Shown: positions 54,161 through 63,925, counted from the stretch's first letter. The stretch is 64,000 nucleotides of DNA from Duganella margarita (GCF_009857535.1 NZ_WWCS01000006.1:1-64000), one strand, 5' to 3'. The notes: a model not told the origin generated them from the sequence alone. Program-made: numbers and translations.

Positions 54161-55345
54161 ATGACACTGCTCCGTATCGAAGAACCCAGGCCACCGCTGG
54201 ACGGCCATCCCTTATGGCGGCTGGGCTTCCGGCCATTCTACCTGGTGGCGGCGGTGTTTTCCGCGCTGGCCATCCCGCTGTGGATGGCGCAGTATTTCGG
54301 CTTGCTGCCGCAAGGTCTCAACGTCGGCTTCATGTGGCACATGCACGAAATGGTGTTCGGCATGGCCGCTGCGGTGGTGGTCGGCTTCCTTTATACGGCC
54401 GGCTACAACTGGACCGGCTTGTGGACACCGGTGCGCGGCCGCCTGGCGGCGCTGGTGGCGCTGTGGCTGGCCGGCCGCATCGCGATGCTGGCCGCGCCGC
54501 CGCTGGCCGCCGCCATCGTCGACTGGCTGTTTCTGCCCGCCGCCGCGTGGCCGCTGTTCCGCGTGATGCAAAAGGCGAACAACCGGCGCAACTACTTTCT
54601 GGTCGTGCTGCTTGGCCTGATGGCGCTGGCCAATGCGGTGTTCCATGCGATCTCGCTCGGCTGGCTGGCCGCAGCGCCGGCAGCGCCGGTGCAGGCGGCG
54701 ATTCTGATGATCGTGATGATGGAGGCGGCCATCGGCACCCGCATCATTCCGATGTTCACCCGTAACGGCGCGCCCGGCACTGCGCCGCGGGTGCAGCCGA
54801 AACTGGACAAGGTGTGCCTGCTGCTGCTGGCCGCAGCGGCGGTCAGCTGGATCGCCGGCTTGTCCAACTGGCTTTTTGTACCGATTGCATTGGTGGTGGC
54901 GGCGTTGGTGCTGCTGCGCCTGTGGCGCTGGCAGGCCCTGCGCACGTTGTCGGTCCCGCTGTTATGGATCATGCACCTGTCCTATGCCTGGATCGCCGCA
55001 GGGCTGGTGCTGCTGGTGTTGGCGCGCTGGCAGCTGGTGAGCGCGAGCGCCGGGTTCCATGCGCTGACGGTGGGTTCGATGGCCGGCCTGATACTGGGCA
55101 TGATGACGCGCACCGCGCTGGGACATACCGGCCGGCCGCTGAAGGCCGGCCGCGCCGAGCGCCTGATGTTCGCGCTGATCCAGTTGAGTGCTGCGGCGCG
55201 CGTGGCGTCCGCGCTCGGTTACGATACGCCGCATGGCGTACTGCTGATTGTCAGCGCCGCGTGCTGGACCACCGCCTTCCTGGCCTACGGCATCGCGTAC
55301 ATCCCTTATCTGTCGCGCGCCCGTGCGGACGGCAAGCCCGGATAG
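54161..55345 (+). CDS. nnrS: NnrS-family membrane protein
   Basis: A 394-residue protein with about 12 hydrophobic segments and the NnrS signature (RLGFRPFYLVAAVFSAL; GFMWHMHEMVFGMAAAVVVGFLYTA; GTRIIPMFTRNG; MTRTALGHTGRPL). NnrS is a heme/copper membrane protein, protective against nitrosative stress in denitrifiers. I chose ATG 54161, preceded by AGGAAG; the ORF could begin 75 bp earlier. It has a Dnr-type site upstream. Confidence 0.93.
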   Translation: MTLLRIEEPRPPLDGHPLWRLGFRPFYLVAAVFSALAIPLWMAQYFGLLPQGLNVGFMWHMHEMVFGMAAAVVVGFLYTAGYNWTGLWTPVRGRLAALVALWLAGRIAMLAAPPLAAAIVDWLFLPAAAWPLFRVMQKANNRRNYFLVVLLGLMALANAVFHAISLGWLAAAPAAPVQAAILMIVMMEAAIGTRIIPMFTRNGAPGTAPRVQPKLDKVCLLLLAAAAVSWIAGLSNWLFVPIALVVAALVLLRLWRWQALRTLSVPLLWIMHLSYAWIAAGLVLLVLARWQLVSASAGFHALTVGSMAGLILGMMTRTALGHTGRPLKAGRAERLMFALIQLSAAARVASALGYDTPHGVLLIVSAACWTTAFLAYGIAYIPYLSRARADGKPG

Positions 55346-55350
55346 AATCG

Positions 55351-56652
55351 CTAAGGGCGAAGGCGCCTGACGTCGGCAGCCTGCACAGCCGGCGCCTGAT
55401 TGCCCCAGCTGGTGCGCACGAAGGTGGCGATGTCCGCCACATCTTGATCGCTCAGGCGCTGGCCGAACGACGGCATGGAGAATTGCGCCGGCGTGCTGGC
55501 GGTGCGTGCGGTCGTCATTCCTTCCAATATGATGCGGATCACCGAGTTGGCCGGCGTCGCCGCCGCCACTGGGTTGCCGGCCAATGCCGGGAACACGCCC
55601 TGATAGCCCTTGCCGTCCGGACGATGGCAGGCGGCGCAGTTGTCTAGGTAAAGCTGGGCGCCACGCGCGCCGGCGTCGCCGTTGCGCAGCGCCTGGCTGG
55701 TGGCGGGATCGTAGGCAAAGCGGCCCTTGCCGGTGGCTGTATCGGTCAGCGATTTGAGGAAATGCGCCACCGCCGCCGCATCGTCGCCGCTGAGGAACTG
55801 GGTGCTGTTGCTTACCACCTCATTCATCGAGGCGAAGGCGATGCCATGGCGGTTGCTGCCGGTGCGCAGGAATTGCGCGATATCCGCCTCGCTCCAGGCG
55901 CCGATGGTGGTGCGGTCGCCGTTGCGCAGGCTGGGCGCATGCCAGCCGTCGATGATGGCGCCGGAGAGATACGCCGGCCCGTCCGCCGCGCTCAGCGCGC
56001 GCACTTGCAGCGTTGGCCCGCGGGGCGTATGGCAATCGCCGCAGTGGCCGAGGCCTTCGACGATATAGGCGCCACGCCGCAGCATGGCGTCGCCGGTGTG
56101 CATCTGAAAGGGGCGCGGCGCGGGGGCGACGGCCCAGCGCCAGACGGTCAGCGGCCATCGCATCGACAGTGGGAACGGGATCTCGTTGTCACGCCTTGCG
56201 ACTGCTGCCGGAGGCACCTCATGCATAAAATAGGCATACAGCGCCGCCACGTCTTCCGGCGTGGTACTGGAGTAGGCGCTGTAAGGCATGGCGGGATACA
56301 GCGTATGGCCGTTGGCCACGCCATAGCGCAGCGCGCGGTCGAAATCGGCCAGCGTGTAGTTGCCGATGCCGTGCTGGCGGTCCGGCGTGATGTTGCTGGT
56401 GTAGATGGCGCCGATCGGCGTTTGCATGCGCAGGCCGCCGGAATAGGGCGCCTGGCCTGGCACGCTGTGGCATGCGGCGCAGTCACCGAGGCGCGCCAGG
56501 TAGGCGCCGCGCGCGATCATGGCCGTGCTGACGGCCGGCGCCTGCGGATGGGCGCCTGCGCGGGCGTCGGACCAGCGTGTGGCGCTGATTAAGGTCAGCA
56601 GGCCAATCACCAGCACCGATCCCACGCCGATAAAGAGAGTCCGTTTGTTCAT
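55351..56652 (-). CDS. Triheme cytochrome c subunit of a membrane FAD dehydrogenase
   Basis: A 433-residue protein with an N-terminal membrane anchor/signal (about 3-24) and three heme c motifs: Cys-Ala-Ala-Cys-His, Cys-Gly-Asp-Cys-His and Cys-Ala-Ala-Cys-His. This is the cytochrome of gluconate 2-dehydrogenase/FAD alcohol dehydrogenase complexes, passing electrons from the flavoprotein to quinone. I chose ATG 56652, which overlaps the flavoprotein stop as ATGA. Last gene of the three-gene operon. Confidence 0.9.
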   Translation of the reverse strand: MNKRTLFIGVGSVLVIGLLTLISATRWSDARAGAHPQAPAVSTAMIARGAYLARLGDCAACHSVPGQAPYSGGLRMQTPIGAIYTSNITPDRQHGIGNYTLADFDRALRYGVANGHTLYPAMPYSAYSSTTPEDVAALYAYFMHEVPPAAVARRDNEIPFPLSMRWPLTVWRWAVAPAPRPFQMHTGDAMLRRGAYIVEGLGHCGDCHTPRGPTLQVRALSAADGPAYLSGAIIDGWHAPSLRNGDRTTIGAWSEADIAQFLRTGSNRHGIAFASMNEVVSNSTQFLSGDDAAAVAHFLKSLTDTATGKGRFAYDPATSQALRNGDAGARGAQLYLDNCAACHRPDGKGYQGVFPALAGNPVAAATPANSVIRIILEGMTTARTASTPAQFSMPSFGQRLSDQDVADIATFVRTSWGNQAPAVQAADVRRLRP

Positions 56653-58388
56653 GCGTGTACCAGTGCTCCGCCAGTTTTCAAATAGGTGGACCGGATTTTG
56701 GCGGCGGCGAAATAGGTGAGCGCCGCAACCAGGCCGGTAGGGTTGTAGCCGATGTTCTGCGGGAAGGACGAGGCGCCGAACACAAACACGTTCGGCACAT
56801 CCCAGCATTGCGAATAGCGGTTCAACACACTGTTGGACGGATTGGTGCCGATAATGGCGCCGCCCGTGTTGTGGGTGGACTGGTAGACCCTCACGTCGTA
56901 GCTGTCGCCCGGCTTGAGGATGTGCTGTGACATGCGCTGAGGCTTCATCGCGCTGACGATTTCGCCCGCGCGCGCCGAGGTGAACGCGGTCATCTTGTAT
57001 TCGTTCGGATGCCAGTCGAAGGTCATGCGCAGCAGCGGCACGCCGTGGGCATCGCGGTAGGTCGGGTCCAGGTCCAGGTAGCGGTCGCGGTAGGACATGA
57101 CTGAGCCCATGGTGGCGACCGAGCTGCTGTGCGCATAGTGCTTGCGCACCGCGCTTTTCCAGCCGCTGCCCCAGCGCGGCGCATCGGGCGGCAGTGGCAT
57201 CTGCACGATGGGACGGCCGCCGGTGGCGCCGGCGAAGATCATCGCGCCGCCGACGAAACCGTGCTTGCCATGGTCGAAGTGGTCGGCGTTGTAGTCGTCG
57301 ATGGCCTGCTGGCCGGCGGCGCCGGCGCCCATGAAGGGATTCATGTTCACGCTCTCGTCGAAGAACGCGGTGGTGCTGCTGACCATCTGGTAGGCGTAGT
57401 TCTTGCCGACCACGCCCTTGCCGGTAACCGGATCGTAAGGCTTGCCGATGCCCGACAACAGCAGCATGCGCACGTTATTCATCTGGAAGCTGGCCAGCAC
57501 CACCATCGCTGCCGGCTGGTCGACCTGCTTGCCGTTGGCATCGATGTAGCGCACGCCGGTGGCCAGCTTGCCGCTGCTGTCGAGCAGGATGCGGGTGACG
57601 TAGCTGTTGTGGCGCACGTGCAGGTTGCTGCGGCCCTTCAGCACCGGAATGATGGTGGTCTGCGGCGCCGCCTTGGAATAGAGGAAGCAGCCGAAGCCCT
57701 CGCAGTAGCCGCACAGGTTGCAGGGTCCCATGCGCACGCCATAGGGGTTGGTGTAGGCGGCGGTGCTGTTCGCAGCAGGTACGGCGAAGGGCTGGTATCC
57801 GAGTTCCCGCGCGGCCTTGGCGAACAGCTGGGAACTCAGTATCGGCGGCATCGGCTGCTGCGGAAACGGGTTGCTACGCTTGCCCTCATACGGATTGCCG
57901 CCGGCTGTTCCGGCCACGCCGGTGACTTTTTCAAAGTGGTCGAAATAGGGCTCCAGTTCCTCGTAGCTGATGCCGTAGTCCTGGATGCTCATGTCATCCG
58001 GGATGAATTTTTTTCCGTAGCGCTCTTCGTACACGCTGCGGATGCGCAGGTCGTTGGGCGAGGCGCGCCATTGCTGGCCATTCCAGTGCGCGCCTGCGCC
58101 GCCGGTACCATTACCCAGGATGAAGGAGCCGTATTGGCGATACGGCACGGCGATCTCGCCCGGATTGTGGCGGATGGTGACGGTTTCGCCGGCCAGCGGC
58201 TGCCACAGGTCGCCGCGCACCGCGTACTTCAGTTCATCGGCGATGCGCGGGTACTCAAAGTCCGGCGCGGTGTCGCGTTCAGGGCCGCGTTCCAGCACCA
58301 GCACGGACAAGCCGGCGTCGGTCAGTTCCTTGGCCATGATGGCGCCGGTCCAGCCGTAGCCGATGATGACTGCATCTACTGGTTTCAT
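56649..58388 (-). CDS. GMC-type FAD oxidoreductase, catalytic subunit
   Basis: A 579-residue flavoprotein with an N-terminal Rossmann motif (VIIGYGWTGAIMAKEL), the GMC C-terminal region (STHNTGG; SSFPQNIGYNPTG), and a cysteine-rich stretch CNLCGYCEGFGC that resembles the Fe-S site in FAD-dependent glucose dehydrogenases. Likely substrates are sugars, sugar acids or polyols. It lies 2 bp after the small subunit and overlaps the cytochrome. The Tat small subunit would carry it to the periplasm. Confidence 0.9.
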   Translation of the reverse strand: MKPVDAVIIGYGWTGAIMAKELTDAGLSVLVLERGPERDTAPDFEYPRIADELKYAVRGDLWQPLAGETVTIRHNPGEIAVPYRQYGSFILGNGTGGAGAHWNGQQWRASPNDLRIRSVYEERYGKKFIPDDMSIQDYGISYEELEPYFDHFEKVTGVAGTAGGNPYEGKRSNPFPQQPMPPILSSQLFAKAARELGYQPFAVPAANSTAAYTNPYGVRMGPCNLCGYCEGFGCFLYSKAAPQTTIIPVLKGRSNLHVRHNSYVTRILLDSSGKLATGVRYIDANGKQVDQPAAMVVLASFQMNNVRMLLLSGIGKPYDPVTGKGVVGKNYAYQMVSSTTAFFDESVNMNPFMGAGAAGQQAIDDYNADHFDHGKHGFVGGAMIFAGATGGRPIVQMPLPPDAPRWGSGWKSAVRKHYAHSSSVATMGSVMSYRDRYLDLDPTYRDAHGVPLLRMTFDWHPNEYKMTAFTSARAGEIVSAMKPQRMSQHILKPGDSYDVRVYQSTHNTGGAIIGTNPSNSVLNRYSQCWDVPNVFVFGASSFPQNIGYNPTGLVAALTYFAAAKIRSTYLKTGGALVHA

Positions 58389-58390
58389 GG

Positions 58391-59083
58391 TCAGCCTCGC
58401 GATCCGTCTATCGACACCGGGCCGTAAGGATATTTGCGTCCCTTCTGGTCGATGAAATCGGTGAAGTCGGCGCGTGCGCCGGGAAAGCCGACCATCTTCC
58501 AGGCCGCCATGTCGCGGTTGCCGCCGTAGAGCGGATCGGCAAAGTAGCCTTCGCGGGTGTTCCGCAGCAGCAGGGCGAAGAAGGCGGCGGCCAGCAGGCT
58601 GTCTTCCGGCAGGTGGCCTTGATCGGCCTGCGTCAGCAGCGCGTCGCGCCGGGCCGCATCCAGTTGGGCGAACGGCTGTTTGTGGGCGTGCATGGCGGCG
58701 CGGTCGATCAGGGCGATGCCGGCCCGGTATAGCTCGCGCGGCGTCTGGCGCAGCTGATAGCCCAGCGTCGGCGGCGTGTCCGGGTGAAACGGCCCTTGCA
58801 TATACCAGTAGGCGCCGTGGCCGTAGGGCAGCTGCATCTGCTTGTCGAGGAAGACCGGCACGCCGGCGTCCACGCCACCTGGGCCATTGCCGTCGTCGGG
58901 AATCAGGCGTTCGACGGCGGCGTTGATGAACGCCCATTCGGCGGCCGTGAAGTAGGCCGGCGAATAGGGCTTGGACTGGGCGCCGGCGCCGCTGGCGGTG
59001 CTGGCCGCGCCGATGCCGGAGGCCAGCGCAACACCCGCCGCGCCGCGCAGGAAGTCGCGTCGCTTGAGGGGACTCTCACTCAT
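58391..59083 (-). CDS. Gluconate 2-dehydrogenase subunit 3-like, Tat-exported small subunit
   Basis: A 230-residue protein with a Tat signal (KRRDFLRGAAGVALASGIG) and the subunit 3 family pattern (FFTAAEW-type stretch FTAAEWAFINAAVERLIPDD; AADQGHLPE-type; FFALLLRNTREGYFADPLYGGN). It binds and carries the flavoprotein across the membrane. First gene of the operon. Confidence 0.9.
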   Translation of the reverse strand: MSESPLKRRDFLRGAAGVALASGIGAASTASGAGAQSKPYSPAYFTAAEWAFINAAVERLIPDDGNGPGGVDAGVPVFLDKQMQLPYGHGAYWYMQGPFHPDTPPTLGYQLRQTPRELYRAGIALIDRAAMHAHKQPFAQLDAARRDALLTQADQGHLPEDSLLAAAFFALLLRNTREGYFADPLYGGNRDMAAWKMVGFPGARADFTDFIDQKGRKYPYGPVSIDGSRG

Positions 59084-59229
59084 CTTGTTTTCCTTGCTTG
59101 GATGTCATCCCCCGGAGTGTAGGCGCGCGCGTCCTCATTCTTCCTCTCTCCAAAGTCCTCATCCTAAGATAGTGTTGATTGACAGGCCAAACTGATTTAA
59201 TCGCCGGGTTATCCAATCGCGAGGAATCT

Positions 59230-60096
59230 ATGAGCATCGACATCAAGCACCACACGGTGCAGGCCAACGGCATCCGTCAACACTATCTGGACGCGGGCAA
59301 GGGCGCGCCGGTGGTGCTGCTGCACGGCTTCCCTGAAACGAATTTCGCCTGGCGCTTCCAGATCCCGGAACTGGCCAGGCACTATCGCGTGATCGCGCCG
59401 GACCTGCGCGGCTACGGCGAAACCGACAAGCCGGCCGGCGGCTACGACAAGCGCAATATGGCGCGCGACCTGCTGGAACTGCTGCGCACGCTGGGCATTG
59501 AGAAGATCGCGCTGGTGGGCCATGACCGCGGTGCGCGCGTGGCGACCCGCTTCGCCAAGGATTATCCGGAACTGGTGGACCGCCTGGTGGTGATGGACAA
59601 TGTGCCGACCCGCATCGTGGCGCGCGAATTCAGCCCGGCGGTGGCCAAGTCGTACTGGTTCTTCATCTTCAACCAGGTGCCGGACCTGCCGGAAGCGCTG
59701 ATCTCCGGGCGTGAGGATTTGTGGCTGCGCCATCTTTTCTCCGACTGGTGCTACAACCCGCTGGCGATCGACGGCAAGGCGTTCGACACCTATGTGCAGG
59801 CCTACCGCCGTCCCGGCGCGCTGCGCGGCGCCATGTCCGACTACCGCGCCATCAATGAAGACGTGGAGCAGGACAAGGTCGATGCCGACATCAAGATCGC
59901 CTGTCCGACGCTGGCCCTGTGGGGCGAGGACTTCCACGCCGTCGGCAAAATGTTCGACATGGCGAAGATCTGGTCGGAGATGGCCAGCAACCTGCGCACT
60001 GCACCAATCGCACAAGCGGGCCACCTGCCGCAGGAGGAGCAGCCGGAGCGCGTCAACGAAGCGCTGCTGGACTTCCTGCTCGGCTGGAAAGGATAA
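59230..60096 (+). CDS. Alpha/beta hydrolase of the epoxide hydrolase/dehalogenase type
   Basis: A 288-residue cytoplasmic protein with HGFPETNFAWR, Asp99 nucleophile with Arg100 and Arg103 (GHDRGARVATRF), and C-terminal AGHLPQEEQPE His. The HDRG-x-R set is shared with fluoroacetate dehalogenase. However, the halide pocket His-Trp pair looks replaced by Phe-Phe (YWFFIFN), so defluorination is not supported. I chose ATG 59230, preceded by GAGG. Followed at once by an AEC transporter. Confidence 0.85.
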   Translation: MSIDIKHHTVQANGIRQHYLDAGKGAPVVLLHGFPETNFAWRFQIPELARHYRVIAPDLRGYGETDKPAGGYDKRNMARDLLELLRTLGIEKIALVGHDRGARVATRFAKDYPELVDRLVVMDNVPTRIVAREFSPAVAKSYWFFIFNQVPDLPEALISGREDLWLRHLFSDWCYNPLAIDGKAFDTYVQAYRRPGALRGAMSDYRAINEDVEQDKVDADIKIACPTLALWGEDFHAVGKMFDMAKIWSEMASNLRTAPIAQAGHLPQEEQPERVNEALLDFLLGWKG

Positions 60097-60097
60097 C

Positions 60098-61036
60098 GTG
60101 CAGGTTCTGTTCTCCATCGTGCTGCCGATCTTCGCACTGATCGGCGTCGGCTGGCTGGCGCGATATCGCGGCTGGATGGGCGAGGCCGGGGCATTCGAGA
60201 TGAACCGCTTCGTGGTCTATCTCGGCATGCCGGCGCTGCTGTTCCAGATCATGGCCAAGTCCAGCTGGAAGCAGCTGGACCAGCCGGGCTTCATCGCCGC
60301 CTTTGGCCTGGCCAGCGGCGCGGTCTACGCGATCACCGTGGCGGTGAGCCGCATGCGCGGCGGCGAGCTGGCCGACGCCAGCCTGGAAGGACTGAACGCC
60401 GCCTACGCCAATGTGGGCTTCATCGGCTTCCCATTGGCGATGGCGGCGTTCGGCCCAGCGAGCATGATGCCGGCGACGATCACCTCGATCCTGACGGTGT
60501 GCGTGTTGTTTGGCATCGCCGTCACGGTGGTGGAGCTGGGCGTGAGCGAGGGCGGCGGCATCGGCCGCATACTGAAGAAGGTGAGTTGGTCGCTGGCGCA
60601 GAATCCCATGCTGCTGGCGCCTGTGCTTGGCGCGCTGTATGCCGGCTATGCGCCGCCGCTGCCTGAAGGCGCGGACCGTTTCCTGTCCTTGCTGGCGCAT
60701 GCGGCCAGCCCGTGCGCGCTGGTGTCGCTGGGATTGTTCATCGCCGACCAGCGCGGCCGGCCGCAGATTCCGGCGCTGAGCGCGCAGGTGGCGCTCAAGC
60801 TGATAGGCCAGCCGGCGCTGACGTGGGTGCTGGCGGTATATGTGTTCCACTTGTCGCCGGCGATGACCGGGCTGGCTGTGGTGCTGGCGGCGCTGCCGAC
60901 CGGCACCGGCCCGTTCATGCTGGCGCATATGTACAAGCGCCAGGCAGTCGGCATCGCCGGCAGCATCCTGGTGTCCACCGTGCTGTCGATCGTGACCATC
61001 TCGGTGCTGGTCAGCTGGTTCCGTACGACCAGCTGA
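60098..61036 (+). CDS. AEC-family permease (second copy)
   Basis: A 312-residue protein with about ten hydrophobic segments. AEC motifs: FVVYLGMPALLF; NVGFIGFPLAMAAFG. I chose GTG 60098, preceded by AAAGGA, 1 bp past the hydrolase stop, so the pair is cotranscribed. It may move the hydrolase substrate or product. Different in sequence from the AEC gene at 19485. Confidence 0.85.
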   Translation: MQVLFSIVLPIFALIGVGWLARYRGWMGEAGAFEMNRFVVYLGMPALLFQIMAKSSWKQLDQPGFIAAFGLASGAVYAITVAVSRMRGGELADASLEGLNAAYANVGFIGFPLAMAAFGPASMMPATITSILTVCVLFGIAVTVVELGVSEGGGIGRILKKVSWSLAQNPMLLAPVLGALYAGYAPPLPEGADRFLSLLAHAASPCALVSLGLFIADQRGRPQIPALSAQVALKLIGQPALTWVLAVYVFHLSPAMTGLAVVLAALPTGTGPFMLAHMYKRQAVGIAGSILVSTVLSIVTISVLVSWFRTTS

Positions 61037-62032
61037 TTACTGCTTGACCAGCTCCACGCGGCGGTTTTTCTGGCGTCCGGCGTCGGCGTCGTTGGAGGCC
61101 ACCGGCGCGTAAGAGGCCACGCCTTTGGCGGCAAGGCGCCTGGCATCGACCTTGTAGTCGGTGGCGAGCGTCTTGATGACCGCATCGGCGCGCTTCTGCG
61201 ACAGCTCCACGTTGTGCGCCAGCGCCCCCTGATTATCGGTGTGTCCGACCACGAACACCTTCAGCTGCGGATTCTGTTGCAGCAGCTTGGCCATTTCGCC
61301 CAGCGCCGCCTTCGATTCCGGCTTGACGTCGCTCTTGTCGGTGTCGAAGTAGACGCCGTACACCGCAACCTTGCCCTCGGCCGCGATGCTCTTGGCCATA
61401 TCGGCCGCATTCAGGTTGACGCTGACCTTACCGCTTTCCATCGGCTTGCCCTCGACCACCTGGATATAAAAACCGCCGTTGCGGTTTTCGGTCGGCGGCA
61501 CCACCCACAACGCCACGTGCACCAGCATGCCGTCGGCGGTGGTGCCCTTGGCCACCAGGTAGCGGTCGTCGTGGCGGCCGTAGATGAAGGGTTCGTACTG
61601 CTGGCCGCCGTCGATGAAGTTATGGCCCATGTGTTTGTCGTACATGTATTCGCCGAAGTTTTCGCCGCAGGTCTCCTTGGCGCAGGTGAACACGGTTTTC
61701 AGGCCGGCCTTTTCCAGCGCGGCCTGGTAGTTGCGCATCACTTCGACGGCGGAACGGGTGCGCGGATAGTTGTAGGCAATGCGGGTATAGCGGCCTTCCA
61801 GCGTCAGTGCATTCTCAAATCCCGGCTTGCCGCTTTTGTCCACCACGCGTTTGCCGGCGGGGATCGTGACTTCGTCGAACTCCTTGAAGTCGTAGCCGAC
61901 GATCTTCGAATCGGTAAAACGCGACAGCAGCGGATGGTCCTTGGCGCCTTTTACCGTGTCCTTGGCCGGCATGTCCGCATAGGCGGCTGAGGCCAGCACG
62001 GCGCCGCACACCAGCAGGGAGAGATTTCGCAT
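61037..62032 (-). CDS. DUF4892-like/OmpA-domain envelope protein
   Basis: A 331-residue protein with a signal peptide (about 1-19). The N-terminal half resembles DUF4892 (DHPLLSRFTDSKIVGYDFKEFDE), and the C-terminal domain (about 225-330) is OmpA-like with peptidoglycan-binding residues (YFDTDKSDVKPESKAALGEM; VVGHTDNQGALAHNVELSQKRA; NRRVELVKQ). It probably binds peptidoglycan from the outer membrane/periplasm side. Its stop is adjacent to the AEC stop with no gap. A Fur-like site lies upstream. Confidence 0.85.
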   Translation of the reverse strand: MRNLSLLVCGAVLASAAYADMPAKDTVKGAKDHPLLSRFTDSKIVGYDFKEFDEVTIPAGKRVVDKSGKPGFENALTLEGRYTRIAYNYPRTRSAVEVMRNYQAALEKAGLKTVFTCAKETCGENFGEYMYDKHMGHNFIDGGQQYEPFIYGRHDDRYLVAKGTTADGMLVHVALWVVPPTENRNGGFYIQVVEGKPMESGKVSVNLNAADMAKSIAAEGKVAVYGVYFDTDKSDVKPESKAALGEMAKLLQQNPQLKVFVVGHTDNQGALAHNVELSQKRADAVIKTLATDYKVDARRLAAKGVASYAPVASNDADAGRQKNRRVELVKQ

Positions 62033-62048
62033 GGCATTGCCTTGTAAA

Positions 62049-62070
62049 GATAATAAGAATTGCAATTATA
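62049..62070. promoter_or_regulatory. AT-rich Fur-like/palindromic site
   Basis: GATAAT-AAGAAT-TGCAATTAT contains the 10-bp palindrome AATTGCAATT (62058-62067) and resembles Fur-type hexamers. It lies between divergent genes starting at 62032 and 62153. Confidence 0.3.
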
Positions 62071-62152
62071 GGAACATTTAATGTGCCCTAGCGCACGATT
62101 CGTGTGAGCAACGCGCTCTACAATCCAGCAATTAAACTGCGGAGTATCAACG

Positions 62153-62656
62153 ATGAAGAAAATTATGCTGGCATTCGGTCTGGTGCATGCCTTGATCGCC
62201 TTGCTGTTCACCGGCGGCGCGCTGTTCCTGATCGTCATCGGCGCGCAACTGGGCTGGCACGCGGCGCATGCGGAGGGGCTGGTGGCGGCGCAGGAAGTGA
62301 TCGAGGCGATCGGCATCCTGGCAGCTGCCGTGGTGGCGCTGCAAATCGCCGAGACCATTATTGAAGAAGAAGTGGTGCGCGACGCCGACATCAGCGCGCC
62401 GACCCGCGTGCGCCGCTTCCTGTCGCGCTTCTTCGTGGTCGTGGTGGTGGCGCTGGCGATTGAAGGCCTGGTCGCCACCTTCCACGCGGTGCATGAGGAC
62501 GTCAGCGAATTGCTGTATGTCGCGGCGCTGATTGGCAGCGTGGGCGTGCTGCTGGCCGCATGGGGCGTCTTCGTTCACCTGAATCGCTCGGCCGAGGAAC
62601 TGGAGCCGGAAGCGATGCAGGATGCGCAGGCCGAAGACGAAAAGCTCAAGCCTTAA
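62153..62656 (+). CDS. Small membrane protein of unknown function
   Basis: A 167-residue protein with about four hydrophobic segments (about 5-28, 45-65, 93-113, 122-143) and an acidic tail (DEKLKP). GGCG-like TGCGGAG precedes the start. Its end overlaps the MscS gene end by 4 bp. No family recognised. Confidence 0.7.
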   Translation: MKKIMLAFGLVHALIALLFTGGALFLIVIGAQLGWHAAHAEGLVAAQEVIEAIGILAAAVVALQIAETIIEEEVVRDADISAPTRVRRFLSRFFVVVVVALAIEGLVATFHAVHEDVSELLYVAALIGSVGVLLAAWGVFVHLNRSAEELEPEAMQDAQAEDEKLKP

Positions 62657-63774
62657 TGCGCGCGGGCGGCGAGATGGCGCTCCGGTTGCTCCGTCTCGTT
62701 AGCCGCCTGCGCACCTTTCTCGAACAGCAGGCGACGTGTGGGCGCGTTGGCGTCCACGCCCAATTCGCTGAACACTTCCAGGGCGCCCAGCAACACCGCC
62801 TGCTGTGCGTTCATGAAGTTGGCGTACGACGAATTCAGAATATAAAACACCAGCTCATATTCCAGCGCATCCTGGGTGATGGATTTCAGGTGCACGCGGT
62901 CCGCACGCACGTCCGGCTGGCGTTCCACCACGGCCTTCAATGCATCAGGTATCTTGGCGGCCAGCGCCGCCGGCGTGGCCGGATTGATACGCAATGAGAA
63001 CTGCACGCGGCGGTTTTGCATGCGCTTGTAGTTGCGGACCACGTTTTTCAGCAGCTCCGCATTGCCGATGATGATTTGCTCGCCGCTGTCGGCGCGGATG
63101 CGGGTGGTTTTCAGGCCCACATGCTCCACCGTGCCGGAGACGTTGGTGATGGCGATCGAATCGCCCACCTCGAACGGTTTGTCCACCGCGATGGCCAGCG
63201 AGGCAAACAAATCGCCCAGCACATTTTGCACCGCCAGCGCCACGGCGATACCGCCGATCCCCAGGCTGGCTACCAGCGCCGAGACGTTGATGCCCAGGTT
63301 GGACAACGCAGCCAGCAGGAAGATCACCCATACGGTGGTCTTCAATGCCCACACCATCAGCGTGTTGGCAACGGTTGTGGGCGAATCCGGATTCTCAGAG
63401 TGATGGCGGAAGTAGCGGCGCGCCCCCAGCGTGGCGGCGCGGTCGAGGTACAGCACCAACTGGAAGCCCAGCACGATGAACCACAGATGGCCGAGGCGGT
63501 CTTCCCATAACGTGGGCAGTTCCAGCATTTTGAGGCCGACCAGCAGCGAGATCGCCAGCACGGCCAGAAGGCTGGTGCGGTTCAGCGTTTCCTTGAACAG
63601 CTGCACCGCCGGGCGGTCCGGGCGGCCGGCTGCGTCATGTTTGCAGAGGCGCCGGCGCAACAGCCGCAGCACGCCGTAAATGGCGCAGAAGGTGATCGCG
63701 GCCGCGGCGGCGGCAACCATCAGTTCCTCGCCGTCGAGATTCGTAAATGGGGTGAGATAGCGTTGAATATTCAA
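62653..63774 (-). CDS. MscS-family mechanosensitive channel
   Basis: A 373-residue protein with about four or five hydrophobic segments, then the MscS pore helix and beta domain (LGIGGIAVALAVQNVLGDLFA; DKPFEVGDSIAI; VEHVGLKTTRIR). It opens under membrane tension and protects from hypo-osmotic shock. It is convergent with the 167-residue membrane protein. Confidence 0.92.
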   Translation of the reverse strand: MNIQRYLTPFTNLDGEELMVAAAAAAITFCAIYGVLRLLRRRLCKHDAAGRPDRPAVQLFKETLNRTSLLAVLAISLLVGLKMLELPTLWEDRLGHLWFIVLGFQLVLYLDRAATLGARRYFRHHSENPDSPTTVANTLMVWALKTTVWVIFLLAALSNLGINVSALVASLGIGGIAVALAVQNVLGDLFASLAIAVDKPFEVGDSIAITNVSGTVEHVGLKTTRIRADSGEQIIIGNAELLKNVVRNYKRMQNRRVQFSLRINPATPAALAAKIPDALKAVVERQPDVRADRVHLKSITQDALEYELVFYILNSSYANFMNAQQAVLLGALEVFSELGVDANAPTRRLLFEKGAQAANETEQPERHLAARAH

Positions 63775-63925
63775 ATCCTGCTCCTGTCGATGAGGCTGAG
63801 ATTCTCCATCCTAGGCGTGCAGAGTGCAGTACTCTGTTCGTTGCAGCACATGCAAACGGCATTTTGCTTTCTGAGTAGCAACTTAAACCCGCATAAACAT
63901 AGTCCGATTTGGTGATTTTCATAAT

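Noticed and set aside
56649..58937. Long N-terminal extension of the GMC flavoprotein fused to the small subunit region
   Set aside because: The extension is out of frame with the small subunit and Arg-rich; the Rossmann motif starts right after ATG 58388.
59230..60096. Fluoroacetate dehalogenase
   Set aside because: The Asp-Arg-x-x-Arg set is present, but the halide-binding His-Trp pair appears to be Phe-Phe, so only the wider family is supported.
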